Positions 36,701 through 54,021 of a DNA stretch of 64,000 nt are shown here, in pieces; positions within the stretch are counted from its first letter, which is position 1, and every line of letters starts with the position of its first letter. The translations under genes were made by a program, and so were the position numbers. A model generated the notes under the pieces. That model worked only from the letters and a program-made list of their open reading frames with translations, was not told the origin of the DNA and did not search any database. The DNA comes from Diploscapter coronatus (taxonomy: Eukaryota > Nematoda > Chromadorea > Rhabditida > Rhabditidae), in the NCBI GenBank assembly GCA_964036155.1, contig OZ038423.1, positions 8,075,249-8,139,248 on the forward strand. The letters run 5' to 3'.

Positions 36701-38080
36701 AGGAGAACGAGCACGATATCCATCGACTGAAATTCTTCCACGGCGTCAAGCAGGTCACTGACAGATGTAGAGGTTTGGCACACAAAGTTGAAAGCTACGA
36801 CGACTTCAGGAGGATTGTTGAGAGTGTAAGGATTTCGAAAGTAAACTATTTGAATCTTCGCTATTGTTAAAGCTGCTGATCTTCATAGAAAGAAGTTATC
36901 TGATGAAACTGTTGTTTTCTCTAAATTGTTGATGATTACAAAATTTTAGGCATTTGCTCAAGTCTACCTGAGCGATGTGATGTTGCAAGGCCTCGAAAAT
37001 GTGGAGGACATATCCGGTTTGGTCGAAGGAATCACCTTCTCCCACATTCCTTCGCTCAGGAAGGAACTCGAGAAGTTGCTCTGTGCTGAAGTTATGTCGG
37101 TGAGCAACTTTTGCATTTTATAATCGAGTTCTTCTTGCAATTATTTTGGCAAGGAAACTTATGGACCTCAAGACATCTTGATGTTAGATATGACAGGAAG
37201 ATATTATGAGAAAAATATCGTATCCTGTGTCTTTCAATCCTTCTTTGTCTATATCTCAAATCAGTGCCATGCGGTTTACAAATTGTCTTTGACAGAATGA
37301 AGTAACTTGACATGTTCAACACCACTTTGATTCTTTACGATTTTATGCTATCTTTGTTCAGGAGAACGCGAACAACGAATTCACTCGTCGAATGCTGATT
37401 CTAGCGGACAGCTATTCGATGGAGATGCTCAAAATGGTCGCCAAGGGTGTTCTTGTTGATCAGGTATTTTTGTTTAAATAAAACCTTATCTTTTTTTATC
37501 AAATGCTGATCTTCAGATAATCGCAAATTCGAATCCGCCGAAGGAATTCGTCAAAATCACGCAATCCCTGGAGCAACTTGCAACTGAATTGGACAAGGAG
37601 GGAGACGGGTTGGTTACCTTTTTCTTTTATTTTTATCGACAATCTTAGTGAGTGAAAAATTAATTAGTTGTGCCTCATTCGTGTTTCACTTTTAGCTATT
37701 CTTCGAATGTCTCCGTGGACGTGATTGTAGAAGAGCTTCAGGAAATGACGAAACGAGTCAGGCGAGTCTCTCTCTCCACCACGCAATCGTCGCTGCAATC
37801 CTCTCATAGCAGGTAGAATTATAGAGCATTGTTAGTTTTTAATCAAAACTCTGGCGAATAATTAATGTGATCATATTATTTATAAGGATACCTTCTAAGT
37901 GCCTTTTTTTATATGAAATAATACAATATCCATGATATTTTTGTTTGTGAATGAATTATTTTCAGCTCAAGCAACTCCCCGAACAGTGCGCACGACTCGC
38001 CACCCACCCTGCCCCCTCTCCCTGATCGACTGCTCGATTCGCCCAGACTTCCCAGGAACAAACGCAATTCCCTCGCATAA
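33748..38080 (+). CDS. Unrecognised protein with MATH-like and BTB/BACK-like features
   Basis: About twelve exons with GT-AG introns. Exon 1 is 33748-33863, exon 2 starts at 34495, and the last exon ends at TAA 38078-38080. The start follows an in-frame stop and a TTCCAG acceptor. The N-terminal 200 residues alternate beta-like strands (FQYQWHMRIC, NGVQFSWTLRLADEF, VRRIFLYLYYKEGPSRDIVV, FTLGSGWPISLD), reminiscent of a MATH or similar sandwich. The middle and C-terminal parts are helical, and RRMLILADSYSMEMLKMVAK resembles the end of a BTB domain leading into BACK. The last 80 residues are Ser/Pro-rich and basic. I know of no exact family, so substrate-adaptor function is only a guess from the fold-like patterns. 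The total is roughly 440 residues. Confidence 0.65.
34210..34231. repeat. (CT)n microsatellite
   Basis: Eleven CT units in the first intron of the 33.7-kb gene, within a longer pyrimidine-rich segment. Confidence 0.9.
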
Positions 38081-39658
38081 AGAGAAGGTAATTCGTTTTA
38101 ACGCCAACCAGAGTTCGTCAGGCATAGTCTCAATTTGTAAATATCTAACATGAAGCTTGTGCAATTGCTCATTCACGACAGAATGAAATATGATTTTAAA
38201 GGAAAAGACGATTCAGTCTGTCATAAATCAGCGATATCATCGATTTTCTAACACATAACTTTTCATATCATCCTTAAAAGCCCCATGACCTGTAAAAGTC
38301 TAAAAATGCCAAAATTTCATCTCTCCATCACTTCTTCTAACACAAATTTACGGTATTTATTCCCAATTACTACAGCCGCTTTCAACCGTTGTATATTTTC
38401 AGCTTTATGCTTTAGGCGAAATGAGTCACAGTATCGTTCATCATTTATCCCCTGGTTTCTTCCATTCCTTCGGGTTTAGGCAAGTAGTCTGTAACTTCAT
38501 CGATTCTACGACAATTCGCACATTAAGAAACATGGTTTCTGGGTTGGTTTCCGTACTTATCTATCTCTAATTCTTCTTAATCGGAGATTTGTATTTTCAA
38601 AAATATGCATGTTTGTTGAAAATGCAAATATTGTGATATGATATATTGCACAATATGGTCAACTTCCTATCACATTTTTCATTTATCAGGAGAGATGTGC
38701 ATAATTCAGTTTGATGAATTTTTAAACTCGAATTTGTGAGTTCATTTATTTTAAGATAACTTCTGTGGTGAAGACCAGCCTCAAATCAAAACTACTAGTT
38801 CATCAATATGATTAATGCACATTCTTCATTTGCGAGTCTCGCTTATTTGTAGGCCTTTTGTTGCGAGCCAAAAGCGGGATTTTCCTCCACAAATCGGTGT
38901 TTCTTTCGTTCGTGTTTTGTACAACAACATTGTGTTTTTAACGGATCTAATACCGAGTGAAATTTTGAGTATTTGTAATTTATACTTGCTCCCATAAATT
39001 ACTGTAAAATTCTAAGAAAGAAAGTATGCGTTCTAAAGTTCATGAATAATTTGCTATAATTGATATTATTTTGAACAAATGATGTAAAGTGACCATTTCC
39101 AGAGATCTTTATACCAGCATTTTAAATCGGTAGGTTCTGTAAATATTGAGATTGAGATATCAAGCAAGTCGCTCTATGCAATAATTTCTTCTTTCTATCG
39201 ATAATTCTTCTTTTATATAGTTGTTTCATTTATCAGGGTGCAATAAATGATATTTTATTTGTTCATTACTTCCTGCACAGCATGTAAATGTGCACTATCA
39301 AATGCATCGATACATGGAACATAAAAAGAGGTAGAAAATTCTAATTTTTAAAGTTACATTTTGGTTACTGAATTTTATTCTAAGAAACCTGAAAATACGA
39401 TAAAATGCAATAATAGTCGGTGATAAAATGATAGGAGAATATTTGGAAAGTGGACCTTGTGAATATGATTTTTGAAAATTAATAATTGAAAATGTCAGAT
39501 ATGGTGCATTCAATATTTAATATTCAACGCGAAATGTTTCAATGGCAATGGATTTCAAGAAAGATTCGATTTTATCTACTGTAGGATAATTGGAATGTAA
39601 TCTCTCTTGATAATTTCGAAATTTTATCAAAACTCTAAAAAATTCCCAATTTGTCTTC
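38081..39658. other. Convergent spacer
   Basis: Between the 3' ends of the plus-strand gene at 33.7 kb and the minus-strand gene at 39.7 kb. AT-rich with no supported coding region. It includes a near-match of the dispersed motif at 38769 and AATAAA-type signals near 39243 (+) and 39371 (-). Confidence 0.5.
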
Positions 39659-42600
39659 CTACAGTCCCTCAGATTCCTTCCACTCCTTCCACTGTTTCTT
39701 ATCAACGATTCTCATTCTCGTTGCATTTCGAATCAGCTCCGCTCCAGGCCCCGTCACTGCTATTCTGAAAATGAAAATTACAATGATCAAATTTCTTGCT
39801 TTGAATAAGTTTTTCGCTATACTATTTGATCTAATATCGAATAAATCAGCTATGATCTTTATTGCCATCTACTTTCCTCCTTATTTCATATTCATAAAAC
39901 ATTCGCTATTTGGAAGTCCAGCTTATGAATACTGTACATAGATTACGTCCTTAGGAAAGACTGTTCAAAGGGTCGAAGTGCTTTGTCAAATCACTTTCCA
40001 TGAAGAAAGGCTTATGAACGTGAAAAAGTCACGCCAATTGAATGAATAAGACGTTCGGCCACTTTTTCAAGTGCGTATTAAGAGGGTCGAAAGTCACACG
40101 AATTCAAATAATCTTTATGGGTGATGCAATCCTTAAAAAAACTTGATTTTCCTGTGAAGACCAGCTTTGAAGGATCATATATTTATCAGATTTTCATCAA
40201 TAGGAAAGAAAAGTCCTACTTGGAAACAACCGGTACGAATGCAGTTTGTCGTTTAACAATTACAGGAGAGGAATGACTTGGTCGTTGTTGTTGCTGCTGC
40301 TGATTCGAATGCTCCTGTCTATGCTTCTGCTGACTTTGATGTTTCAGGTTCGCGATAATATCTCTGAATAAAAATAAAATTGAAATTAAAATAAATGCCC
40401 AAATTTCAACTTAGTGATAAGATATGAATAATTTAATCTCGGAAACTACAATGTGAATGGACGACTTATCGACTCAATTTTTTCTGTGAAAAGTAACATT
40501 CTACAATTTGACAGGTAGGAATTATGTCATTATATTATAATTCCCATCCATCTCGCCACCGATATCGGTAATTTTTATACTAACTTGACTTTAGCAGGAG
40601 TGGCATAGAGTGGTTCATCCTGTGCATCTCTGCCTCTCGAGTGTGCGTCTGCTGCATCGAACAGACTCATTGGTCTTTGTTGTTTTTGCGCCTGCTTCTG
40701 GTTCTGCTTTCTGTCTGCAGAGGGGCTTCTATCCATGAAGATTCGACTCGCGTGGAAAACTACATCCGCTGTCTGAAGCCAACTTTATTCTATTTTTAAA
40801 TGGGAAATTTCTCAGCGAAGCACTATCAGTACGAGAAGCTATTTATTCGGCATTACTTAACTTGATCAAGTTGATTTTCATGTTTTGACGTCACAACCAC
40901 TTCGGGCTTTTCGGAAGATAACAATATTTACCTTGACAGGACAAGCCAATTTGACGATGTCGGGTTTCTGTGCAGTTCGTAGTGGTCGATGCGTTTGTGG
41001 CGATGCAGAGATGTTCGAATTGGATGGGAATCTGACAGGGGCGAGGGGAGTGCGATGTGGAACTGGAGCTGGGGGATGGAGTGAGGATTGGGAAGGCAGG
41101 GTGGCTGACGAGAACAGGGAAGAAGCTACGGCGGATGAAGGGAATAGGGAATGGGTTGAAATAGCCTGAAAATAATACCAAATTATTAGCCCTTCCAAAT
41201 TTAGGGTAAATTTGATTTTACTAATCCTAAAATTTTATATGTGATTTTTTTTTGAAACTGAAGATCAGGACGATAGTTTCATGATTTTTTGATACAGCGA
41301 GTAAGACTGACGTTGAAATGGATCATTGTGACCGATATTAACACTGAATCAGTGCAATGAAAATGAACTCTATGATGATGCTATGGTTTTTTAATAGCAC
41401 TTTTTTATATCAAAACTCCCCAAACTAACCCGATTTGTAGGCAAAGCTGTCATAGCTAATTTTCGTTGCACCGGAGGGGAGTTTGCCGCTGCAGGTTGAG
41501 CAGATTTACTATTCGAATCTTCATCGTCTTCGAAACTGAAAATTCTCGAAACTATTTCATCATCCTTGATTGTATACTACCATTGACTCCTCTTGTCATA
41601 CATGCTCCTCGGCCTGTCTGGCTTTTTCCACAAGCCATGACGACGATTCGTGAAGCGAGATGTCGTCTAATAAGGAAAAAGATGAATCTTCATTGAATGA
41701 TCTCTTTCTCAAAATATAGAGAAGGCTACAAATAATGTGAATTTCACGGTAATCAATTGTCAAATTAGACAACTTTCTATCAGATAAAGCCATTAGTCAA
41801 GTCGAAAAATCGAATAAAAGGTGAACTTCATCTCACCACAACAGGGATTTTCGGAATCTCGTTCTTTTCGAGTGAAATCTTTCTGAATGTCGAGTATGGC
41901 ATTGAAGGCTGGGCACTGGAATTGTACATTTGATTTTTGAATGAATGGAGAATTAAATTACGGTGAGGTATCAGAACTGTAGAGGGAGTCTGAACTGACA
42001 GAGGAACGATGGCTCGCTGCTGGGGATGAACAGCGAGTTGATGTTAGCTAAAATTGTCTTTTTTAACAATTTGATCATCTTTATCTTCGAATATTTATCG
42101 TTTTCTAAATATGCATCATTTTTCTTATATTTGTGTTTGATTCCTACAAATTAGCCTACAATTTCACTCTTCTCAAAACTTGACTTTTTCCCTATATTCT
42201 CGAATCTCAATCCTCATTCATTTTTCCACCTTTCTCAGGTAGAGGACCCCAGTGTTTGTCGAATTTTTTTGGGTGTTTGATTGTTTCGATTGGATGCTTC
42301 GATTCGATTGCAGCTAATATGAATTCATCGTATTCAACATCCCATATATCCAACATTCAAAGCATTCAACCTATTCCCATTCAGAGAGGTAAGAGAAAGG
42401 AATAATCAAGAGAAGTCCGCAGCATTCAACCGCATTCCAGTCTCTGTCTTGTCTCTGCTTCTCTTCGCATTCCCATATATTCTTATTATTTTTCTTTCTT
42501 TTTATTTCTGCCTCTTTCCTCTCTCATATTCATCCATTATCGCTTTCTCTATCTTTCTCTGCTTCTCCCCCTCTCTCTCATTCACTGCACTATCTTTCTC

Positions 42601-43951
42601 CTCCCCTCTCTTCATCCACAAATAGCTAATGACATTTGAATATGCAGGGTCTACAATGCGCAATGATAAGTTTATGATTTGAATTCATCCAGGAGAAATT
42701 AGAGGAAAAGTGAGAAGAGAAGGGAAAGGGGAGAAAGTCGAGAGAAAACAGAAAGCAGAAAACACAGTATCATTGAAGGAATTTGGCAGCAAATCCGCGA
42801 TAAAGCGATGTTTTGATATTTGTTGATCGGAGTCATAAAGGTGCTGATAAAAAGTAATATTCAAATGACTTATCAAAACACAGGGTGAAATTTGATATTT
42901 TTCAAGAAATAGTACTGCACATGTGTGACAAATGTTCTACGATTATTAAATAATCTAACTCTTTTTGCGTAAAATATCAGTCTGGATAAAGACTTGTACT
43001 TTTGGTATACTATCATCATCCTTAGTGAAAAACTACTTATTTGCCCTGCACTCGCGCGCGCGCACACACACACACACACATATCATGAACACTAACTATC
43101 CATGATCTATTGTTTATCCTCTTATCAAGGGTAATCAAGGAGAACATCATGCTGTAGCCAAGGAGCAAGGGAAGGAGTTGTGGCTGTTTACCTGACTGGT
43201 ACTTGTCTGACTGATGGAGGACAGGCCGGAATCCACACTCTGCACGCTTTGCACGCTCTGCAGGGAGAATCGATCGAGACCCTCTGCACTTCGCTTGATT
43301 CGGGCCTGCACATCTGCACAGCCGGGAATGACGGGCAGACGACCACGCATTTCCTGAAAAGAAACAATCAGTAGTTAGTTTAAGAAAAGGCTGATCTTCA
43401 CGTTCAAACTTAAAGTAGTAGCTTGATTTGAAAGTTAGGTTTTTTCATTGTTTTTGACATGAACGATGTGATTTGCCAATAATAAACACGGTTTCTTGTG
43501 TTTAACATCGCTGATCATCGTGATTTGTTGTACTTGTCATCAACTTTTTCCTCTCCCTACATTTCCATGAAATAAATTCGATGACAAATACAAGAGATCG
43601 TCATGATAAATTGCATTCGTCATTTAGGAATAAATTACTGACGGATGAAAATCATGATGAAACTTATGATATCATGATAAGTTCTCCCACCTCCATCAGC
43701 TTGACGTGTTTATTCCTGAGCGTCTCCAACTTGACCATGCCCAATCTGCACGCTTCTATCCTCTCGCGAATTCTCGGATCACTGGCTTGTCCAATTGAGG
43801 ACAGTCCCACCGTCGGTCCCAGGTTCGTCCCCTCGGCCGTCTGTTCCTCCCTGCCTCTCTGCATCTGACCCATCTGACTCATCGAATAGTCTCGAGGAGG
43901 TGGCTCAGGAGCAATACTGGCGCCCACTGGCGCCAGATGAGATACACTCAT
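39659..43951 (-). CDS. Large, mostly disordered, unrecognised protein
   Basis: About eleven exons on the minus strand, from ATG at 43951 to TAG at 39659-39661. All junctions fit in phase with GT-AG introns, including a TG|GTAGTA donor that joins YDKRSQ to CFEDDED. The first exon has a charged helix ending KLETLRNKHVKLMEEMRGR. Then come Ser-rich stretches (VQSVQSVDSGLSS), a basic patch (WKKPDRPRSMYDKR), Pro/Ser-rich linkers, a Gln-rich segment around 40280 and a basic C-terminus (KKQWKEWKESEGL). No catalytic domain is seen. The profile suggests a cytoplasmic scaffold or cytoskeleton-linked protein, but I do not recognise it. Total about 480 residues. Confidence 0.65.
43053..43080. repeat. (CG)5(CA)9 alternating purine-pyrimidine tract
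   Basis: Perfect CG repeats run directly into CA repeats inside an intron of the disordered-protein gene. Such tracts can adopt Z-DNA. Confidence 0.9.
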
Positions 43952-46900
43952 ACAATGGTCAACCTAAAGGTTGATCTTCAGTGCGACATGAAATAATTAT
44001 TGTGTTACCGCGAAAATAGTAATAAAAACAAATCAATCTTCTGAGAGATATGATTACAACGTCAAAATATAAAAATAAAGTCGAAACATTGCTAGTGAGA
44101 GTTTCGATAAGAGAACTTTTCAAATATTTTTTTATTCAGATGTCGTTATAAATTCATTTACGATAAAATATGATGAAATTTTAGAAAATAGGTATCACTG
44201 TGTGACTTGGTAAGTTTTACTTCATTCAATCAAGCGCCACAACATCTTCAAAAAATTCAGTTTGAATGTTCCAGAACCATGAACTTTAAACGGAAAGATC
44301 AAAAAATGTTTATGGAATTTGAAATCTCTTGAATTCCACGAATGTGCCAAATCGTTTGACAGAAGGCGGTAAAGAGTAAGGAAGGAGTAAGAATATGCAG
44401 AATGCAGATGTAAGTGGTAATTGAGGTCAGATGAAAGGGACTCTTCAAAGGAGGGAGAAGTAGAATGGAATAGAGAAAGAGAATATTCGAATGAGGGCGG
44501 AACTAATGAAACGAAATATGTGTGGGCAAAAGGCAGGAGGATTCATAATCCTCATTTTACAAACTGTAAATTTTATGCGAAAATCCAGATAGAAGATCTG
44601 TTTGAAAAATCAGCGAATTCACAGAATGAAAATCTGGGAATTTCTGATTTTCTTTTTCTTCAGCAAAATTTCACCCTCAAAATCAGTGAATGTTTAACTT
44701 CCGTGGTATGTGGGCAGTATGAATTTAACAAGAAGTCATTCAGAAGACATCACAAATCTCCACCTATTCTTCAACAAGAATCAAGTAAAAGACGCAGGCG
44801 TTTTTGTTGATGAAAAGAAGACTTCCAATAAAATGCACGGACAAGAATGCCACATAAAATACATGAAACGAGAATAAATTGTAGGGGAAAGAGTGGACAC
44901 TAGATAGAATGTAGTCAGCAGAGTGAGGAGAGAAGCAGAAAGGAAAATAGTTAAAGAAAGATAGATAGGGAGAAGAAACAGAAAGGGGATCGTATCTGAG
45001 ATGTGAAGAGACATCTTCAGAAGCCACTTGAGCCGTGAGCAATAGAGAGGGAAAAACGCAGAGATAAAGAAGCTGTCTGAGGATATGGCAGGAAGAGAGT
45101 AGAGAGAATAAAGAGGGCAAAAAGAGGCAGAGACAGGGGAGAACACGGTTCGAATTGGGAATGCGAATTGAATATGTCAACAATGGACTTACACTTGTAC
45201 GCACAACGGGATATTAGCATGCAGTGGACTGCTCAGTATCAGCAGATAAGACAATTGTAGTGTGGGAGAAGAAGATAATATTTCAGTAAGAAAATATGAA
45301 ATTGATTTTAAAAAATATTACGATAAATAAGTGGAAATGTCAGAATTATGAGTGAAGATCAGCCTTTTTCAACTTTAAAATAAGATTCTTAGGCGTTTAT
45401 AGTGAAGATGAGCTTTGTTCTGAATGAAGAGTAAAATGTAAAAAAAATAGTAAAAACAGCAAATGTGAAAGTTCCTAACTGAGAGCTTCAATTCACGGCT
45501 CAGCATCTTCGATGTTTGCACGAAATTCACACGCTTCGTGTCTCAAATGAAACAGATCAGTTGCAAAGACGAAAGGAAGGAGAGGAATGAAAGAATAAAC
45601 GAAGCTGAAGAAAGAAGGAACATGAGAACATGCAAAAGTGAAGAACAGGGATAAATAAACAAAGGGGGATACAAGCGTGATGCAATGCTTACTGTATTAT
45701 GCAGAAGTTCTTAAAAATCTAGTAATTGGATTTAATTGGACTAGTTTGGAAGAATTTATAAAGGAAAATATGACAGATATGGTAATGAAATTCAAAGTGT
45801 AACAAATGTAGCACTAAAATATCAAATTCAAAATTTTCAAAGATGATACTTATTCCGTACGAGATGATGCAATAATGAAAAATGGAAGGATATAAAAATC
45901 GATTTCATTGATCTGAAATTTCAAAAGAAAATCAATAATATTCATTATTCATTAGCTTCGATCCACTGTTTATGCACAAATATGACAGAGGCAGAAGTGA
46001 CGATGAAGAGAGAATGAGGAGAGGGCGGCCTGTGTCTTTTGGCTCTTCCTTTTTAGTAGCTGCCAGCTACTAGAAATGAGAAGAGACAGTCAAATAGAGC
46101 AGGAGAAGGAAGGAAGGCTCTGAAGGAGGAATTCATCTATTCTCTATTTGCAGTTTGCATCAAAGTAGCCTAACTTCGCAATCAATTGATTATCTCAGAA
46201 GCAGAAATGCATTTATAGGAATCTTGGAGATAACCGTTGTAAAATCTGTAATGATGAATAACGAAAATCTGGTTCTGATGATAAAGTACAGCGATAGCAA
46301 AGATTTAGATAAACTAGTCTGCCTGGGATCGATCAAGAAGAGCGTGGTAATTTGATAGTTCGTAACTGACGCGTTGATCAGGAAAAGAATGCCGAGTTGC
46401 AATTGGTTGAAATGAAAAAAGTGAAAATTTATGATTACTGAATATTGCACTGTAATCCCGGAAAAAATAATAAAAACCGATTACAAAATAACGCAATTCT
46501 AGCAGTATTGTTGGAACAACGATGATGATCTCTAATAAATTGAGAGTGGGAATAATTCTTCTCCCTCTTCTTCCATTTTAGGACAAAGCGGGTGGCGATC
46601 AGAAGAAGAAAAGGGAAATTATTAGGGAAAGTGAGAGGAGGGATGATAGACAATGAAGATTTGGGAGAGGCAGAGAGCAAGAGAATTGAAATATGACTGA
46701 ATGAATATGTAGATATATGCAAAGAGGGAAGGGGAAAGGGAATCTTCACAGTTGGAAGGCTGGCTGAGATGTTAACGCAGAGAGGAGAGAGAAGAGGGGG
46801 TATCTCGGTGATAGTGATATGATTGGTGATTGCCTGATTGCAGAAGATATGATGGACGAATAAGTAAATCAGGCCGAGATTAGCAGAGTGAAAGGGAAAT

Positions 46901-47044
46901 TCTACATCAAAAATGGGGATTTGGATGATTTTCGAAGAAGAAAGTTAAAAATTTCAATTTATTCTTCATATTCAAGTAAAAACAAAAACAATTTCGGATT
47001 TAACTTTGCATTTCTATCCTAACCTAATCAACAAAAAACTAAAC
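43952..47044. other. 3.1-kb spacer, no gene seen
   Basis: Upstream of the disordered-protein gene and downstream of the isoleucyl-tRNA synthetase. Strongly purine-rich on the plus strand (44,400-45,150, 45,560-45,660, 46,560-46,800). A 129-codon plus-strand frame at 44421-44810 follows this bias and lacks splice or family support. It contains one exact and one near copy of the dispersed TGAAGATCAGC motif (45353, 45403). Confidence 0.5.
46958..46963 (-). terminator. Polyadenylation signal of the IleRS gene
   Basis: AATAAA on the minus strand, about 82 bases past the TAA stop at 47045-47047. Confidence 0.5.
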
Positions 47045-52586
<5,542 letters not shown>

Positions 52587-52732
52587 CGCAAATTTGGAGC
52601 TATCATTTCATCTAGAAAAATCACAACGATGCCAATGTGCAGTGGGACTTAAGAATTTCGGGAAACAGGGCAAGAAACGAATTTTCCAAGAAAACTACGA
52701 AAAAGTCAAATTTCTCCTACCTCTGGCTGATC

Positions 52733-53520
52733 CTAAAGCAGAGCTTCAGCCTTGTCGACTGCAATGCGAATCTGCTCGAGAGCGAGTCCATCGAGGGGGA
52801 AGCCGAACGAAATCAACAGCTTCTTCAGATGACTCTTCGAGGAGAGCACCTTTACGAAACGACGGATGAACAGGTCGACGTTCGGCTGAAAATGGAATCT
52901 TTCGTGTTATATCGAAAATGAATTTTTGACTTTAAAGAATGAAGAGAAACACTCTAATTTTTTCTAAGGATCAATATTCCGAAGTTAATTCATGATTTTC
53001 TCCTAAAAGCAATCTTACATCCTGATCAGTGCCGAGCAGCAGTCTGGTTTCGTAGTCGAGTTTGCGCGGTTTGCCCCTCCTTGCAGCGGGATCGAAGAGG
53101 GGAGTGTCGCTCTGCGTGGCTGCCTGAGAGTGGAACGGGGCTGCCTCCAGAGGCAGCACTTCCACAACCTGCCCGATGCGGCCGAGTGTCGCGAAGAACT
53201 GCAATTGCAAGAGCGTATAAAAAGAACATTTTCAGCATCAGTCAATTAAAAATGCTTCTTGGAAAATTCATCACACGATTTGAAAACGAAAATAATGACA
53301 AAAAAGGAAAACGGGTGAACTTTCCCAATTCCCAACTAAAGTGTTTCTGAACGATGAAGATGCAATATTCTTCAGAAAATTAGCATTCATGAAAAAAATT
53401 CGCCAACCAAAGACCCACCACAACTAGGAGATTTCCGTGATCGACAATAGTGAAATTGACGTGCTGACCCTCGAATTCGAACGACAGATCCTTGTGGCTG
53501 AAGGCGGCAGGAGCTGACAT
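52733..53520 (-). CDS. PSMG3: Proteasome assembly chaperone 3 (PAC3-like)
   Basis: Three exons. ATG at 53520 opens MSAPAAFSHKDLSFEFEGQ, then HVNFTIVDHGNLLVVV. The second exon begins FFATLGRIGQVVEVL, has a Pro/Ala/Ser insert, and ends YETRLLLGTDQD. The third begins PNVDLFIRRFVKVL and ends IRIAVDKAEALL with TAG at 52733-52735. The pattern of a hydrophobic strand, a short hairpin, then T-x-LLG and a helix-containing tail (about 146 residues) matches PSMG3/PAC3, which pairs with PAC4 to help build the proteasome alpha ring. The insert before the LLG strand is longer than in the human protein. The call rests on a weak but colinear similarity. It may share a transcript with the downstream IleRS gene. 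Confidence 0.7.
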
Positions 53521-53681
53521 AAAACTACAACCTAAAATGACAAATCAATCATTTGCGCGAAAAAATCAAATGCGATAGGATTTTGGGTCTCAAAACCAAT
53601 TTCTGCTGAAAATCTCATAATCTTTTAACAATTGCAAATTTTATTCCCTAACAAACTCAAAATCGTAAAGTAAAACAAGAA
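53521..53681. promoter_or_regulatory. 161-bp divergent promoter region
   Basis: The start codons of the PSMG3-like gene (minus, 53520) and the small plus-strand gene (53682) are only 161 bases apart, so both must be driven from this interval. A minus-strand AATAAA (53641-53646) could also end the antisense neighbour. No named promoter element was recognised. Confidence 0.4.
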
Positions 53682-54004
53682 ATGATGAACGTGTCTGCAG
53701 AGTCGAAAGCTCGTGAAATCATCAAGAATTGGAGAAAATTGTGGAACGAAGTCGACGTTGCGGAGAAGGAGAAGTTTCTGAAATTCAACAAGTCTGTCTT
53801 CAAACAGGAAGTAAGAAACAACCCAATTGCACATATAAATTCGATTTTTTTTATCGAAGCACTTGCTCAACAGGAGTGGGCTGGAGTCTTCGGCCGAGGA
53901 AGAGAGATACTACCTCGGCCGGACACTTCAGCCCACCCCTGTTGCTCAAGCTTTCGAAATTCAAATTTGGCAGAGAACATGTCATTTTTGTATGTTTAAG
54001 TTGA
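53682..54004 (+). CDS. Small two-exon gene, product unrecognised
   Basis: Exon 1 (53682-53810) encodes 43 residues rich in Lys/Glu/Trp (KNWRKLWNEVDVAEKEKF) and ends at GAA|GTAAGA. Exon 2 has two possible acceptors. TTTTATCGAAG|CAC at 53860 (49-nt intron) gives HLLNRSGLESSAEEERYYLG, the most protein-like reading, but it runs past the poly(A) signal. CAACAG|GAG at 53874 gives a reading that stops at 53997-53999. All three frames of exon 2 are open, so the C-terminus is unresolved. AATAAA at 54009-54014 suggests the transcript ends there, which favours a stop near 54000. The gene converges on the membrane-protein gene whose stop is at 54022. Confidence 0.45.
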
Positions 54005-54008
54005 TTTT

Positions 54009-54014
54009 AATAAA
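54009..54014 (+). terminator. Polyadenylation signal of the small plus-strand gene
   Basis: AATAAA a few bases after the candidate stops at 53999 and 54004, and only eight bases from the stop codon of the opposing gene. Confidence 0.5.
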
Positions 54015-54021
54015 AGATTAT

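Noticed and set aside
44421..44810. 129-codon plus-strand frame
   Set aside because: It reflects strand purine bias; no splice or family support, and the opposite strand is also open nearby.
53015..53245. Several overlapping open frames on both strands
   Set aside because: Shadows of the GC-rich second exon of the PSMG3-like gene.
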